23,315 bases of DNA. It comes from Verrucomicrobia bacterium UBA673 (GTDB lineage Bacteria > Verrucomicrobiota > Verrucomicrobiia > Limisphaerales > UBA1096). Position 1 is the stretch's first letter. Each line of letters opens with the position of its first letter. A model generated the notes under the pieces. It did no database searches and was not told the DNA's origin. It saw nothing but the letters and a program-made list of their open reading frames with translations. The translations under genes and the position numbers were made by a program. Shown piece after piece: positions 23,289-23,315 of this stretch. The DNA lies in assembly GCA_002299785.1 (NCBI GenBank), contig DBNL01000181.1:1-23315 (forward strand), given 5' to 3'.

Positions 23289-23315
23289 AATTCTTATCCC
23301 CTTAACATCCTATAT

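Overview
The window looks like a chromosomal segment of a Verrucomicrobiota bacterium, perhaps of the Pedosphaera/Limisphaera group; the exact placement is inference. Pointers are two pseudopilin-like proteins with an N-terminal GFTLIE cleavage signal and a C-terminal H-X9-DG motif, a formylglycine-enzyme-like protein fused to two planctomycete-type haem c domains, the stump of a DUF1501 protein, Tat-exported Gfo/Idh/MocA and sugar-isomerase proteins, and large secreted metallophosphatases. These families are typical of the Planctomycetota-Verrucomicrobiota-Lentisphaerota assemblage. The DNA is moderately GC-rich by eye, with AT-richer patches near 14.1-15.0 kb and in the last gene.

Layout. 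1-2.2 kb: the 5' part of a small His-rich lipoprotein (minus) and a soluble two-GAF histidine kinase (plus). 2.2-5.6 kb (minus): the DUF1501 stump, the dihaem FGE-like protein and a Tat-type Gfo/Idh/MocA oxidoreductase, in transcription order. 5.8-8.5 kb (plus): a purple-acid-phosphatase-like protein and a pseudopilin-like protein. 8.5-10.8 kb (minus): a nucleoside:H+ symporter-family transporter overlapping a Tat/lipobox sugar isomerase-like protein. 11.0-13.7 kb (minus): the conserved rpsO-pnp pair, with an attenuator-like hairpin between the genes and a strong terminator after pnp. 13.8-17.4 kb (plus): a 1000-residue secreted metallophosphatase with calcium-binding repeats, overlapped by a DUF192 lipoprotein gene. 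17.5-18.2 kb: a UVR-motif protein. 18.6-20.2 kb: RidA-like and D-threonine aldolase/D-serine dehydratase-like genes 6 nt apart. 20.3-22.4 kb: a YhdT-like small membrane protein overlapping a PanF-like sodium:solute symporter. 22.5-23.3 kb: a second pseudopilin-like gene.

How the parts relate. rpsO-pnp and the UVR protein are housekeeping. Most of the rest is exported or membrane-bound: scavenging of phosphate, sugars or nucleosides, and amino acids or vitamins. RidA beside a PLP enzyme of the D-serine dehydratase fold suggests enamine clean-up coupled to amino-acid catabolism.

The most unusual signal is at the DNA level. The palindrome CTTGGCCAAG occurs seven times exactly, and its core TTGGCCAA eleven times, in intergenic DNA and in coding DNA in different reading frames. 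That is far more than chance, and three copies sit within 190 bp inside an extra loop of the symporter. No CRISPR array, insertion sequence, tRNA or rRNA was seen.
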